Part shown: piece by piece, positions 1 to 9,357 of the stretch
How positions within the stretch are numbered: the first letter of the stretch is position 1
How the letters are laid out: each line of letters begins with the position of its first letter
Virus record (IMG/VR): IMGVR_UViG_3300006616_000011
Coordinates: 1-41,575 of that record
Length of the DNA: 41,575 nucleotides
Source: a virus
Reading direction: 5' to 3' (one strand)
Position numbers and translations under genes: made by a program
Notes under the pieces: model-generated
Seen by the model: only the letters and a program-made list of their open reading frames with translations
Databases searched by the model: none
Told to the model about the DNA's origin: nothing

Positions 1-2
1 AT

Positions 3-92
3 GTTCCTGTAATTGAATTTGGTATTGAAGACATTGTGCGTAGTGGTATCTGTGCAGAGTGGGTTAAAGTGTTTATGAAGGAAGGCTTATGA
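3..92 (+). CDS. C-terminal fragment of a phage protein, tentatively PhoH-like ATPase
   Basis: An open frame enters from the left edge and ends with TGA at 90-92, giving about 29 residues (VPVIEFGIEDIVRSGICAEW, then VKVFMKEGL). The pattern F-x3-D-I/V-V-R-S-x4-E-W resembles my memory of the C-terminal tail of phage PhoH-like ATPases, where an 'xDVVRSxxVxxW' segment closes the protein. No Walker motif lies inside the window, so this is only a suggestion. The stop overlaps the start of the next gene as ATGA, so the two are translationally coupled in one plus-strand operon. What else it could be cannot be decided from 29 residues. Confidence 0.5.
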   Translation, partial: VPVIEFGIEDIVRSGICAEWVKVFMKEGL

Positions 93-292
93 AGCTAGAA
101 AAAGAAGCTAAAGATTATGTTAACTCCAAACAGGATCACTTTGAAGAGATACTACTCTACGAGATACATAAGTTAAAAGTCCACATAAGTAAAAGCCTCT
201 GGGACAGTCCTGAACTAACTAAAGCTAAAGATTGTCTCACAGAGGCTTCACTGTGGGCTAAGGAATGTGCTAAGAGGCACGGTATTAAGTAG
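89..292 (+). CDS. Small helical protein resembling the Acb2/Tad1 hook domain (possible anti-defence)
   Basis: A 67-residue, probably all-helical protein. Its C-terminal helix, residues 48-66 (KDCLTEASLWAKECAKRHG), resembles the 'T-x-L-x-E-A-x-x-W-A' helix that ends Acb2-type proteins. Those phage proteins bind cyclic oligonucleotide signals and blunt CBASS or Thoeris defence. The segment before it (SPELTKAKD) matches the usual 'S-R-E-x-S-x-A' lead-in only loosely. The start ATG overlaps the upstream stop as ATGA, with GGAAGG-like bases about 8 nt upstream. It ends 3 bp from the convergent structural operon. The family call rests on a short motif recalled from memory; an unrelated small helical protein is the main alternative. 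Confidence 0.6.
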   Translation: MKLEKEAKDYVNSKQDHFEEILLYEIHKLKVHISKSLWDSPELTKAKDCLTEASLWAKECAKRHGIK

Positions 293-295
293 AAT

Positions 296-3200
296 CTAAT
301 AAACTAGCTTTGCTGATTCATCATATATTTCTTTAAGATACTCTGCGTATTCAATAAAGAGATCTATCTCAGCGAAGCTATAGTCTTCTATAGATCCAGT
401 AACGCCGTGCTGTTTCTTCATTATCTTAGCAGCTTCTCGGCGTATCTCTTTAGTACCACCTGCTCTATTAGCTTTAGTCGCTAAACGAAGGCGCATGGTA
501 GTTGCGCCACCATAACCCTCTTCCATCATCTCAGTAATCTCTTTCTTAGCAGTCTTCATAACTTGCTTAAGCATACGACGACGACCAGTTAAGTCTGCTG
601 ATTTGAATTGAGGGCTACTAATAAGTTGTTGTGTCTTTCTCTCTAGCGCAGGAGCGAGCATACCATTTAATGCTTTATCATACGCTGGTAGTCTACTGCG
701 CTCACTAGCTTGCCAAGGGAACATCTCAGCCATTGAATAGGCTTTCTCAGTTGCATTCCGACCTTGCTTCACTGTAATACCAAAGATACGAGCAAAAGGA
801 TTAGCATCATAGATCTCACCTTCACGAGTAGCAACACGAAGTTCTTCTCCTGTTATAGTGTCTGTCTTATCAATGAATGCCTCAAGAATGTTATCCACGT
901 ACTTTGTCGCAGATTGAGTAAAGACATTGATGCCTTCTGCTTGACGTACATCTTTAGCTGTGTCTGTACCCATAGCAAAACCAATAATCTTATTGAAAGC
1001 ATCTAATGGACGTGTAACACCAGAGATAAAATTACCGGCTACTTTATATGCAGCCTCTCCTGATGCACCACGTGCACCTTCATCAGAGTTAAGCATTACA
1101 TCTAAGATATTGTTAAGATCATTGCCAAACTGTACATCACGTGCAAGTTGCCCAACGCCTACTTGTGTAAGCATTTCTTGTCTTAGCTCAGCAGGTATTT
1201 CTTCACCATTGCGCCACATATTAAATATACGCCCTGATGCTAGGAACATTGAGAAAGGGAATGTGTTACGGGCATCTACAATAGTACCACCACCTACTTC
1301 AATCTCATTGTAAGCTAAACCTTTCTTACGTCTTTCTGTATCAAAGTCAGCCGCAGCATATATAGCTGTACTACCAACAGTCATACGAGCAAACGCTTCG
1401 CGTTCTGTAATGTCTGTGCCTTGCTGTTTAATAGTACGCTTCATAAACTTACCAAGTTGTTCTGGTGCCGCTAAAGGTGACCACTGATACGCTGTAGCAA
1501 GAACGTTATTAAAGAATCTACCAAAAGGTAATATAGTACCAAGACCAGGCGTGTTAGAGAAACCCTCTACAAGCTTAGCTGTTGTTTCAAGTAACTCACG
1601 ACCTACACCTTCTTGGTTTTTAGTATAATCTTTAGAGAAAACAGAACGTAATGTACCATCTAATGCGGCACCCAATACATCTTCATCAATGGCCAGAGTA
1701 TCTGATGTTAGTGCTTCCTTTAGTGTTACATTTTTATTAACACGTAGGTACTTATCTAACTCTGTCATAAACATCTGAGACTTAGTAAAGCTGTCTTGGA
1801 TACGTACACCTGTAATCTGGTTAGCTGCGGTAGTAAGAGCCTCAATGTTCTGAAAAACTTTACTGTTAGGATCAATGCCATAACGTTTAGAAGTACCCTC
1901 AACACCACCAGAAAGAGTTTCAAATAGTATCTTTTGAATGTCACTATTCTTATCTAAGAAACTCATATACTCATCATGCGTAGTAAACGGGTCTAATAAG
2001 TTACGAATCTTCTGTCCTTGTATAACAGTCAAGGCACGTGCTTGTCTAAAAGTTTCTTCTGAAGCCTTAGGGTTATACGCCATCTGACCTAACCCTTTAA
2101 GAGCTAGTGTAGAGGAGTTAAACAAATCAGCCATAGTTTGACCTGCATAGTATTGACCAAAACCTGCAATGTTCAAAGCAGTTGTAGCAGGGGATGAAAC
2201 AAGTAAACGTTTCCATATTGACTGACCATACTTATACTTGTCAGACTTCTTCATAGCACGTAGTTCTTTACCTACTGCCTCTTTAGCATCAATATCATCT
2301 ACAGTTGCATCAATCTTATCCTTAGATGCAACAATACCTGCGTCCAAAGTTTTACGTACCTGAGACATAACGTTCAGGGTTTTACCTGCTTCGTTTATTC
2401 TCTTGGCAAGCATATCTCCTACTTTAATTTTAGAACCTACTAACTCACCAAACTTAATACCTGAATACTTGACCATAAGCTCATTAATTTCGTCAAGTTC
2501 TTTTTGAGGTATAAACCGTACAACATTTGTTATAACATCTGATATGGTTTTATTACGATCAATACTATAACCTGAATCTTTAAATACCTTAACAAGGCCA
2601 CCCTTACCATCCTCACCTAACATTATATCTTTAATGAGTTGGGCTGGCATAGCATCTGCTGATAACTTACCCCCTCTTGCTACTTTATCATTCCAAGAAG
2701 AAACACTATCCATAATAGCTTTAGATGCTTTTTCTGTTTGTTCTTTATTAAGTGTGGGTGCCGCTTCTTCGATAACTGCATTAGATATTTTTTCTAAGCC
2801 AGAACGGGTGTCTTCTAAACCAGATGCACCACGGAATTTACCAAACCCTAACTGTGCTGCACCTGCAACACCACCAAGCAATGATGCAAAACCTGTTTGC
2901 ATAGCGCTGTAATCTGTTTGAGCACCTACTTCAAGCATAACATTCTGTGCCATTACATCTTGTAGTACAGCAGCTGACGCATCTAATGCTACAGTTTGTT
3001 TAAGAGCACGTTTAGATCCTGCTTGAAATAACTCTTTCTGTTTTTTAAGCATAGCATCTTTAGCTAAACCTACACGACCTTCTTTAGCTACACGCCTAGC
3101 TACTTCGTCGTATGCTTTATTTGCCATTCTAGCAGACATACCTTTTTCTACAGCCCTACGTGCGGCTTCTACACCAGCCTTCTCACCAGCTTTTTTAGCT

Positions 3201-3772
3201 GCAGCTCTACCTAAGCCACTCTGTGCCGCTTCCATACCAGCTTTTCTGACAGAATCACGAACAAGTTGTTTACCAGTAACGCTTAGTCCAGCCGCACCAG
3301 CACGAGCAATACCACCAGTAGCTATACCGATGTAGTTTGTAGGGTCAGTTGCTGCAGCAAATATGTAATCTTTTACACCGTCTACGGCACCCATTAGACC
3401 GTCATTAACAAACACATTACCTAACTGGTCATACAGTTGGTATGCTTTAGACGCCTTAGCTTTACGTGTTTCATTGGCCTTGCTAATAAATCTTGCCTCA
3501 CCTGCTGTAGACACAGTGTTAGCATTAAAGTAACGCATATGGTCTACAAAATCTTCAACAAGCTTATCATCATCAATATCTTGATAATCTACACCTTTAC
3601 GTTCAATCATGTAATCACGAATAGCTGTGGTGTACGCATAGTTCTTCTTAAGGTCGTCTTTCTTTAAAGTCACACCTTTATCTAGAGAAAACTCACTAGG
3701 TGTTTCTTCTTCCACAATAGAAGAACTTGACTTAAAAGCGTTTATTCGTGCTAAGCTATCTTCGTAACTCAT
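296..3772 (-). CDS. Large internal virion / ejection-type protein (1158 aa)
   Basis: The largest protein of the window and the last gene of the structural operon. It is mostly predicted helical, with a long Ala/Lys/Arg-rich stretch at about residues 160-275 and small-residue-rich segments (for example GFASLLGGVAGAAQLGFG near residue 300). Such content suits DNA-ejection proteins of short-tailed phages. I see no lysozyme or transglycosylase motif, unlike T7 gp16. The start is an ATG at 3770-3772 with AGAGGA about 7 nt upstream, 2 bp after the previous stop. Position after lysis genes and beside two other conserved virion proteins supports an internal or tail role. Function is inferred from size, composition and position. 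Confidence 0.7.
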   Translation of the reverse strand: MSYEDSLARINAFKSSSSIVEEETPSEFSLDKGVTLKKDDLKKNYAYTTAIRDYMIERKGVDYQDIDDDKLVEDFVDHMRYFNANTVSTAGEARFISKANETRKAKASKAYQLYDQLGNVFVNDGLMGAVDGVKDYIFAAATDPTNYIGIATGGIARAGAAGLSVTGKQLVRDSVRKAGMEAAQSGLGRAAAKKAGEKAGVEAARRAVEKGMSARMANKAYDEVARRVAKEGRVGLAKDAMLKKQKELFQAGSKRALKQTVALDASAAVLQDVMAQNVMLEVGAQTDYSAMQTGFASLLGGVAGAAQLGFGKFRGASGLEDTRSGLEKISNAVIEEAAPTLNKEQTEKASKAIMDSVSSWNDKVARGGKLSADAMPAQLIKDIMLGEDGKGGLVKVFKDSGYSIDRNKTISDVITNVVRFIPQKELDEINELMVKYSGIKFGELVGSKIKVGDMLAKRINEAGKTLNVMSQVRKTLDAGIVASKDKIDATVDDIDAKEAVGKELRAMKKSDKYKYGQSIWKRLLVSSPATTALNIAGFGQYYAGQTMADLFNSSTLALKGLGQMAYNPKASEETFRQARALTVIQGQKIRNLLDPFTTHDEYMSFLDKNSDIQKILFETLSGGVEGTSKRYGIDPNSKVFQNIEALTTAANQITGVRIQDSFTKSQMFMTELDKYLRVNKNVTLKEALTSDTLAIDEDVLGAALDGTLRSVFSKDYTKNQEGVGRELLETTAKLVEGFSNTPGLGTILPFGRFFNNVLATAYQWSPLAAPEQLGKFMKRTIKQQGTDITEREAFARMTVGSTAIYAAADFDTERRKKGLAYNEIEVGGGTIVDARNTFPFSMFLASGRIFNMWRNGEEIPAELRQEMLTQVGVGQLARDVQFGNDLNNILDVMLNSDEGARGASGEAAYKVAGNFISGVTRPLDAFNKIIGFAMGTDTAKDVRQAEGINVFTQSATKYVDNILEAFIDKTDTITGEELRVATREGEIYDANPFARIFGITVKQGRNATEKAYSMAEMFPWQASERSRLPAYDKALNGMLAPALERKTQQLISSPQFKSADLTGRRRMLKQVMKTAKKEITEMMEEGYGGATTMRLRLATKANRAGGTKEIRREAAKIMKKQHGVTGSIEDYSFAEIDLFIEYAEYLKEIYDESAKLVY

Positions 3773-3774
3773 GT

Positions 3775-5121
3775 TTATTCCTCTACAGGTTTAGGTGTTC
3801 CGTCTATATTGTGGGTTTTACCATATCTTTTCACCCATTCTTTGTAAAGATATACCTTATACTTACGTCCACTAACAGCCTTAGTTTCATATCTGAAAGC
3901 ATCTTTAGCAGGGCGTGGCTCTACAATAATAGGCTCCCCTGTTTCAGGATCGTATTTACCTTCATATTTAGCGTCCCAATCTAACTGTGCTCTAACCTCA
4001 GTTACATCCTCCATGCCCATTCCTTTAGGTCTAGCCTCTACACTCTCTATTGACGGGACTTCCGGTTCAGTTGGCTCTTCTGGCTTTAGCTCTGGCTCTG
4101 GCTTTTCTGCGGTTGTAGGTTTGTCAATCACTGTATCGGGTAGTTCTATAGAGTATTCCTCTTTGAGTTTATCTATATAACCTTCACCCATTATGGATGT
4201 AATAGTTTGTACTGCAAGTTTGTTTTCAAAGAACTTACCGGTATGATATACATCAGCATAGTAGTCTATAAGAGGTTTAGTAGCAGCTATTTGCAGGTCT
4301 TTAATGGCTTGTGCTTCTGCCTCGTTTGAAGCCGCAATCTGTTCCTCAGTCGTCATACCATCTTTAGCAGCACCCTTAATCGCTGCTTTAATGTATCTTT
4401 CTGCTTCATCCGTTTTAAGAGCGTCTGAAGCAACCTTAGTGATCTTCTTAGAGAAGTCAAAAGCTTTATCTGTATCAAACATATTACGCTCAGTAAACAT
4501 CATAGTAGCACCAGGAATAAGAGATTCATATTCATCCTGTCTAGCTAGTCTATTGATTTCAGCTACAGTCATACCTGCACCAAAGTCTTGTTTAGCAAGC
4601 TGTTCCTTAGCACGTTCTCTAGAACCAAAGCCAAATAACTGACCTACAAGGCTTGTATCATCTTGTGGAGCAACGTAGTCTTCCCCAAGGCTTGCACCAT
4701 AGGTTTGTTTAGCATATTCTTCTAGGCTCATATCCATGTATTTTTTATCTACAGGAGGTATACTAGGCATATTAACTATAGCTTCAATGTCGTCCTGACC
4801 TAGCTTACCATTCTGTCCAGGTGCATTAGCCGCTTCTTGTAGTTTCTCATACAACTCTTGAATAGTACCCATACCAGATGCCATAGCTTGACGTACCATA
4901 GCTTTGCTGTTAGGCATGTTTGCTAATAATGCTTCAGCTTGACTGCCATACTGTGCCGCTTGTCTAGCTCTAGCGTTACGCTCACGGATAACAGATTGGT
5001 TACGCTCAGCTGCTTCTTCCTGTTGTATTTTATATTTCTTAGCTTCGTCACCGCGTTCTTCAATACCTTCCGTAACTTCATTTAAGAAATTACCAGCGAA
5101 CAACTTCCAATCAAATGCCAT
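3775..5121 (-). CDS. Conserved virion-associated protein, helical (448 aa)
   Basis: A 448-residue mostly hydrophilic protein. The first 60 residues are strongly charged and helical, likely coiled coil. Residues about 325-360 form a Pro/Glu/Lys/Thr-rich linker (repeats of E-P-E), and the C-terminus is basic and aromatic. There is no signal peptide or membrane segment. It lies 3 bp from its upstream neighbour and 2 bp from the 1158-residue protein downstream, so the three are cotranscribed and probably work together in the virion. No catalytic motif is recognised. An internal core or tail-associated role is inferred from context only. Confidence 0.65.
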   Translation of the reverse strand: MAFDWKLFAGNFLNEVTEGIEERGDEAKKYKIQQEEAAERNQSVIRERNARARQAAQYGSQAEALLANMPNSKAMVRQAMASGMGTIQELYEKLQEAANAPGQNGKLGQDDIEAIVNMPSIPPVDKKYMDMSLEEYAKQTYGASLGEDYVAPQDDTSLVGQLFGFGSRERAKEQLAKQDFGAGMTVAEINRLARQDEYESLIPGATMMFTERNMFDTDKAFDFSKKITKVASDALKTDEAERYIKAAIKGAAKDGMTTEEQIAASNEAEAQAIKDLQIAATKPLIDYYADVYHTGKFFENKLAVQTITSIMGEGYIDKLKEEYSIELPDTVIDKPTTAEKPEPELKPEEPTEPEVPSIESVEARPKGMGMEDVTEVRAQLDWDAKYEGKYDPETGEPIIVEPRPAKDAFRYETKAVSGRKYKVYLYKEWVKRYGKTHNIDGTPKPVEE

Positions 5122-5124
5122 ATC

Positions 5125-5652
5125 TTAACCCTTTGCCATTAAACCCATAGGTTTATCCTGTGCCATATCTTCCATAGGCTCTTCTTGTTCTACCATCTCA
5201 CTAATCATTTGTTGACCAGGATCAGACATATCATTACCTGCTTCGTTTAGATACTTCATAGCAAGTAACCGGAAGCGTTCCATTTCTTTTTCTTCTGCAC
5301 GTTTGGTTGGATCTCCACCTTCGTCTTTAACTGTGATACCCATAGATCCTAGAGCTTGTTTAAGGAATGTGTGCATAATAGGTGCAACAAGTAATCCTGT
5401 ATCAATCGTGTGTAATCCTCTTACAACACCTTGCATGTAGGTACTTTCTACAAGAGGTGCTAGAGGTACACCTGCGTCACACAAAGCACCTAAGTCATCA
5501 AGTACTTCCTGATCAGCAAGACGCTCTATATAATATACAGTAGCCTCCTCCACGGTGGACATCTGTGAGGGTTGTTCCCACGGGTTGTTACGTGGCTCAG
5601 TCGTTAGTGACTGTCCAGGGATAGGGCCATCAAATGCTGTAGCTATTGCCAT
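5125..5652 (-). CDS. Conserved phage structural-region protein (175 aa)
   Basis: The N-terminus MAIATAFDGPIPGQSLTTEP is a pattern I recall from hypothetical proteins next to virion genes in marine phages. The middle (residues about 35-110) is helical, and the C-terminus is acidic and Met-rich (EEPMEDMAQDKPMGLMAKG). It has no signal peptide and no membrane segment. It sits between the holin candidate and two large virion proteins with gaps of a few bases. A virion or assembly role is inferred from the neighbourhood; no activity is proposed. Confidence 0.65.
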   Translation of the reverse strand: MAIATAFDGPIPGQSLTTEPRNNPWEQPSQMSTVEEATVYYIERLADQEVLDDLGALCDAGVPLAPLVESTYMQGVVRGLHTIDTGLLVAPIMHTFLKQALGSMGITVKDEGGDPTKRAEEKEMERFRLLAMKYLNEAGNDMSDPGQQMISEMVEQEEPMEDMAQDKPMGLMAKG

Positions 5653-5661
5653 AATATTACC

Positions 5662-6084
5662 TTACTTAGTGAAACCTGCGCCAAAGTAGAGGCCTACGAT
5701 AGCTGAAACGATGTGTGTGTCTAGAGGTGTGATAACGAAGCCTCGTGCAGCTTGCCATTGTACTGTACCGTCACCACCAAATAGCCAGTTAAATAAACCG
5801 CCATGTACTTCTGTGTAGCCTACGATAACGCTTACGTCAGGATACCATACAGCTACCATCTTTGGCAAGACAATAATAGCAAAGACTGCAGATAAAGCTA
5901 TAATCCTACGTGTCCATGCAAAGTGTATATCTTTACTACCATGCTCTCTGGCTTCGTTGACTGCACCTATTAATGCTTTTTGTTGCTCAGCTTTATTCTT
6001 AGCATTCTGTCCTATTAAAGACATAACTCCACCTAGTACGGTAGAGAAAAGCATTGTGATTAATTCTAATGGAAGTCCGAACAT
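5662..6084 (-). CDS. Holin candidate with three membrane segments
   Basis: A 140-residue membrane protein. Hydrophobic segments are visible at about residues 3-24, 59-82 and 115-138, separated by a charged helix (NAKNKAEQQKALIGAVNEAR) and a short loop with FGGDG. Three-segment proteins of this size directly after an endolysin are typically holins, which form the membrane lesion that releases the endolysin. The start overlaps the stop of the endolysin gene as TAATG (6082-6086), so the two are coupled. Proteins of the gene-transfer-agent holin type have a similar layout. An antiholin or other inner-membrane role is possible. Confidence 0.65.
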   Translation of the reverse strand: MFGLPLELITMLFSTVLGGVMSLIGQNAKNKAEQQKALIGAVNEAREHGSKDIHFAWTRRIIALSAVFAIIVLPKMVAVWYPDVSVIVGYTEVHGGLFNWLFGGDGTVQWQAARGFVITPLDTHIVSAIVGLYFGAGFTK

Positions 6085-7010
6085 TATCTAGCTAACTTTC
6101 TATATCTATTAGTCCAGCCTTTACCATGCTTATTCCATGTAGCAGATGGATTACTATATCCTTTAGTACCAAACTCAAGTTCATTTAAATAAGCATCTTT
6201 AAATTCTTCTTTAGTGAAGTTTGCATTAGCCATAGCTGCACGAGTATTTGGACCCATTATACCGTCAGGGGTAAGTCCTAGTAGGTTTTGCATAGCACGA
6301 ACTCCGCGTGACTCACCCATGAAGGTAGCATGTAATACTATCTCTTGTAACTCATTAGGTAATAAATCTATAGAAAACCTATCGTAGTATTCCTCTCCTG
6401 CAATCTGTTTAGCCTCAGACTTAGTTAGGGCTTTCATCTCCTCTACAGTAGGCTCTCTGCCTAACTTCTTAGCGAGTGTAGGTGCAGATATACCATGGTT
6501 AGTACCTATAAACTTACCATTATAATAATTACCTTTATCGTCTTTATCTGTAGAGTATCCGCCCTCAGCTTTAAATACAGAGGCTATAAGTCTATCTTTA
6601 CTAAAAGGTTTTGAATCCTGTGTCGCCTCAGCAAACGCCATCGGTCTTCCTTTAGGCTTACTCATTAATCCTGTATATTCTTCCTCAGGTGTATAAGCTA
6701 CACTAGTAGACATACCTAAGACTTCTCTTAATGCATCATCCTCTGATACAGGCTTATCTTTATTGCGAGAACCACTAATATCAAACGCTGGGCCATCATA
6801 CACTGAGATACCAGACTTAGAATCGTTAGAATCATCTTTAGGCAGATCTGCCCCAGAGTCAGAGAACCAACTAGCTACCCTATCAAAGAAACCATTATCT
6901 AATTCTTCTGCAACAGGCGTTGACTTAGGTTTAGATCCTAGTCCAAAGGAACCTCCTTTAGGTCTTAGCTTCGGGCGTACTGTAATGCCCTTTGTGTTGT
7001 AATCAGCCAT
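6084..7010 (-). CDS. GH108-type endolysin (N-acetylmuramidase) with peptidoglycan-binding C-terminus
   Basis: A 308-residue protein. Residues 138-230 match the GH108 muramidase pattern: a KAEGGYS motif with likely catalytic Glu149, then an Asp-rich loop and NHGIS at 171-175. Residues about 234-305 resemble the PG_binding_3 domain that usually follows, with LLGLTPDGIMGPNTRAA at 243-259. It would cleave the glycan backbone at lysis or entry. I start it at ATG 7008-7010, which has AAAGGT 7 nt upstream; a longer frame to 7211 only overlaps the preceding gene. The first 137 residues are a low-complexity extension, odd for a plain endolysin. The gene overlaps the holin candidate by TAATG. Confidence 0.85.
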   Translation of the reverse strand: MADYNTKGITVRPKLRPKGGSFGLGSKPKSTPVAEELDNGFFDRVASWFSDSGADLPKDDSNDSKSGISVYDGPAFDISGSRNKDKPVSEDDALREVLGMSTSVAYTPEEEYTGLMSKPKGRPMAFAEATQDSKPFSKDRLIASVFKAEGGYSTDKDDKGNYYNGKFIGTNHGISAPTLAKKLGREPTVEEMKALTKSEAKQIAGEEYYDRFSIDLLPNELQEIVLHATFMGESRGVRAMQNLLGLTPDGIMGPNTRAAMANANFTKEEFKDAYLNELEFGTKGYSNPSATWNKHGKGWTNRYRKLAR

Positions 7011-7023
7011 GTTTATACCTTTA

Positions 7024-9078
7024 TCACTTATTAAATATACGGTCTGCAGCGTTAGTGGCAATAGCACCAAGGAACTTACCAGCAGCAGCACTAAGGAAAC
7101 TACCACTAGTATCTTCCGGTGTAGCTTTAATCTTAGCGATTGCAATATTACCATCAATCTCTTTACCATTCTCTGCAGATTGCCATGCCCATGCAAGAAG
7201 ATCTCTTTCACGCTGGACTATGTTGTTATATGCTGTCATAGTCAGGTTGTTTCCTGCTAATACCGCGTCACGGTTAGCTTGGTTCTGTGCAGCATTTTCT
7301 GCTGTAGTAATGTTCTGGAACCATTGTGCATTAGCTTGTGCAACTACAAGATGGTTCTGTGCATTGAATTGATCACGAGCATTCTGTTGTACTGCATTAA
7401 ACTGTGCTAGTGCGTTAGCCTCACCTGCATTGAAACGTTGCATACCATTAGCTTGATCTACATTAAACTGTGCTATCTGAGAAGAAAGAGAAGCAAAGAA
7501 CTGATTAGTTTGATTTTCAGATGTAGCATTAAACTGTGCCGCGGCATTTACAGCGGCTTGATCACTAAGCATAGCATTCACGGCTTGTTGTGTTTTAAAT
7601 ACGGAAGTCTGTTGTTCATTCTCTAAGTTCTGCATATCCATGTTAAGGAATGCATTAGCTACTTGTACTGCAGACTGTTGACGGTTGCTAAGGTTAGCCA
7701 TATCAAGTTGGGACATAGAAGCCGCGTCAGCCATAACTTTAGCATTTACTGCGCTAAGGTTAGCTAAGTCTACCGTTTGTGCCATACGAGCATTCTCTAA
7801 AGCAATCTGTTGCTCAGAAGTAAAGTTCATGTTAGCAATATCAGATATCTTAGATGCGTTAGCTACACGAGATTGAAACTCTTGTGTAAACTCTAAGTTA
7901 AGAAACTCAGCACGTTTCTCTGCAGCAAACATAGCAGACTGTTGCCTGTTACTTAAGTTCTGCATCTCAAATGTAGCAGATGTTTGTGCATCTTGTACTG
8001 CTATAGGCAGTGCTGATTCCATTGCCGCTTGGATAGCTGCTTGACCTGCCATAGAAGAAGCTGACAAACCACGTGCCGCCATCTGTGAAGCTGCAGCTCT
8101 CATAGCACCAGCCGCCCATGCAGGAGGCTCACTACCTTCAAACTGTTCCATCAAACCAGAAAGCTGACCTTGTACTGTAGCATCTGTAGATGGTGCACCT
8201 GTAGCTGCTTCAAAGTTAGTCTCTGTTTTGACACGTTCCATGTCCACAGTAGTACCTTCAATTAGCTCACCTTCTTCTACCTTACGTGGTGCAGGAGCTA
8301 CAACTTTCTGTGCTTCATTAATTTGTTCTACTGTAAGTCCTAGAGAAGCAAGTTCACCAGGTTTCATAGTAGCCGCTTCTGCTAAGGCTTCTGCGCTGGG
8401 CTTACCTGTAGATGCTGTAAGTTTACTAATAGTATCTTCTACAGCAGGTGTAACTGTTTCTGCGTCCATAGTGGCAGCAGGTGTGATAGTAGGTGTTGTT
8501 ACGGGTGTAGCTGTTTCAGCAGTAGTAGCTGTAGCCTCTGTTATACCACCAACTTGTCCTGTACCTTCAGCGACAGTTCCCTCTGCCTTAGCTTCATCTG
8601 TAGGTGTAGCAACTTCTGCTGTCTGAACCATACTAGAAGGATCTTCTATTGCTTTAGCAGTCATCTCTGTAGGAGTATTATCTGCTTGTAAGTTCTGCAT
8701 AGCAGTAGCTAAAGAAGCTTCTGCATTTGTTAGAGCAACCTGCGCTGCATCTACAGAAGCTTTGGCTCCTTGATCATCAGGAGATGCTGCTAATGCTTGT
8801 TGTGCCGCAAGTAAAGCATTACGTTTTTCTGCTACAGTACCTTGAGCGCTGTCTACTTTAGATGACAATCCACCCTCAGCAAAGCCTTGCTTAGTAACCA
8901 TACCACCGTATGCCATACCGATGCGATTCTGTGCTGCCTCTGCCATTTTACCGACACGTGCCGCAGCCCCTGGTTGGGACGCTAAGTAACGAGCCTGTTC
9001 GTCAGATTGCATACCTTGCATCTCAGGTATAATTTTACCTAGTTGTTCAGGTGTAAATCCTGCAAAACGTTTAGCCAT
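7024..9078 (-). CDS. Large Gln/Ala/Asn-rich internal virion protein (684 aa)
   Basis: It begins MAKRFAGFTPEQLGKIIPEM, an opening I recall from conserved marine-phage virion proteins. Residues about 85-290 are Thr/Ala/Pro-rich and probably disordered. Residues about 340-640 are helical with imperfect repeats (LSNRQQSA occurs twice; QFNA recurs at short intervals), suggesting a long coiled coil. The C-terminus has a small hydrophobic helix (SFLSAAAGKFLGAIATNAAD). It lies just upstream of the endolysin with a 13-bp gap. The composition fits an ejected or tail-tube-associated protein. No enzyme motif is visible. Confidence 0.7.
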   Translation of the reverse strand: MAKRFAGFTPEQLGKIIPEMQGMQSDEQARYLASQPGAAARVGKMAEAAQNRIGMAYGGMVTKQGFAEGGLSSKVDSAQGTVAEKRNALLAAQQALAASPDDQGAKASVDAAQVALTNAEASLATAMQNLQADNTPTEMTAKAIEDPSSMVQTAEVATPTDEAKAEGTVAEGTGQVGGITEATATTAETATPVTTPTITPAATMDAETVTPAVEDTISKLTASTGKPSAEALAEAATMKPGELASLGLTVEQINEAQKVVAPAPRKVEEGELIEGTTVDMERVKTETNFEAATGAPSTDATVQGQLSGLMEQFEGSEPPAWAAGAMRAAASQMAARGLSASSMAGQAAIQAAMESALPIAVQDAQTSATFEMQNLSNRQQSAMFAAEKRAEFLNLEFTQEFQSRVANASKISDIANMNFTSEQQIALENARMAQTVDLANLSAVNAKVMADAASMSQLDMANLSNRQQSAVQVANAFLNMDMQNLENEQQTSVFKTQQAVNAMLSDQAAVNAAAQFNATSENQTNQFFASLSSQIAQFNVDQANGMQRFNAGEANALAQFNAVQQNARDQFNAQNHLVVAQANAQWFQNITTAENAAQNQANRDAVLAGNNLTMTAYNNIVQRERDLLAWAWQSAENGKEIDGNIAIAKIKATPEDTSGSFLSAAAGKFLGAIATNAADRIFNK

Positions 9079-9093
9079 GAAAGTAAGTCCTTA

Positions 9094-9348
9094 TTAATTA
9101 CCTAGCTTCATCCAAATCGCACCAGCGATAAAGGTGAAGACAGCAATGGTTGTTATCTTAATGAATGTATTCCAGATGCTTTGACGTGTTTGACGCCATG
9201 TATCAAGTAAGCTACGTATCTCACGCATATCAATAGCAGCAGACTCATCACTCAAACCTAGCTCTAGTAGTACCTTTTGAGCACCACGCTTAGCTGCTCT
9301 GTCTAGCATAGCTTCTAATTCTTCTAATGTCAAGGTAGTGTTGCTCAT
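9094..9348 (-). CDS. Small tail-anchored membrane protein, DUF6127-like
   Basis: An 84-residue protein with an amphipathic helical N-terminal part (residues 8-50: LEELEAMLDRAAKRGAQKVL, then LELGLSDESA) and one C-terminal membrane segment at about residues 60-80 (KITTIAVFTFIAGAIWM). The arrangement 'E-R-A-A-x-R-G-A-x-x-x-L-x-x-L-G-L' followed by a helix and a terminal membrane segment recalls DUF6127-type small phage proteins, sometimes labelled holin. It lies 15 bp from the large virion protein. It could assist lysis or anchor another protein; which one is not visible. Confidence 0.6.
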   Translation of the reverse strand: MSNTTLTLEELEAMLDRAAKRGAQKVLLELGLSDESAAIDMREIRSLLDTWRQTRQSIWNTFIKITTIAVFTFIAGAIWMKLGN

Positions 9349-9357
9349 TGTAGTAGC

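Noticed and set aside
7010-7211. N-terminal extension of the endolysin upstream of 7010
   Set aside because: Lies inside the preceding gene in another frame; the ATG at 7008-7010 has a good ribosome site and a typical opening.
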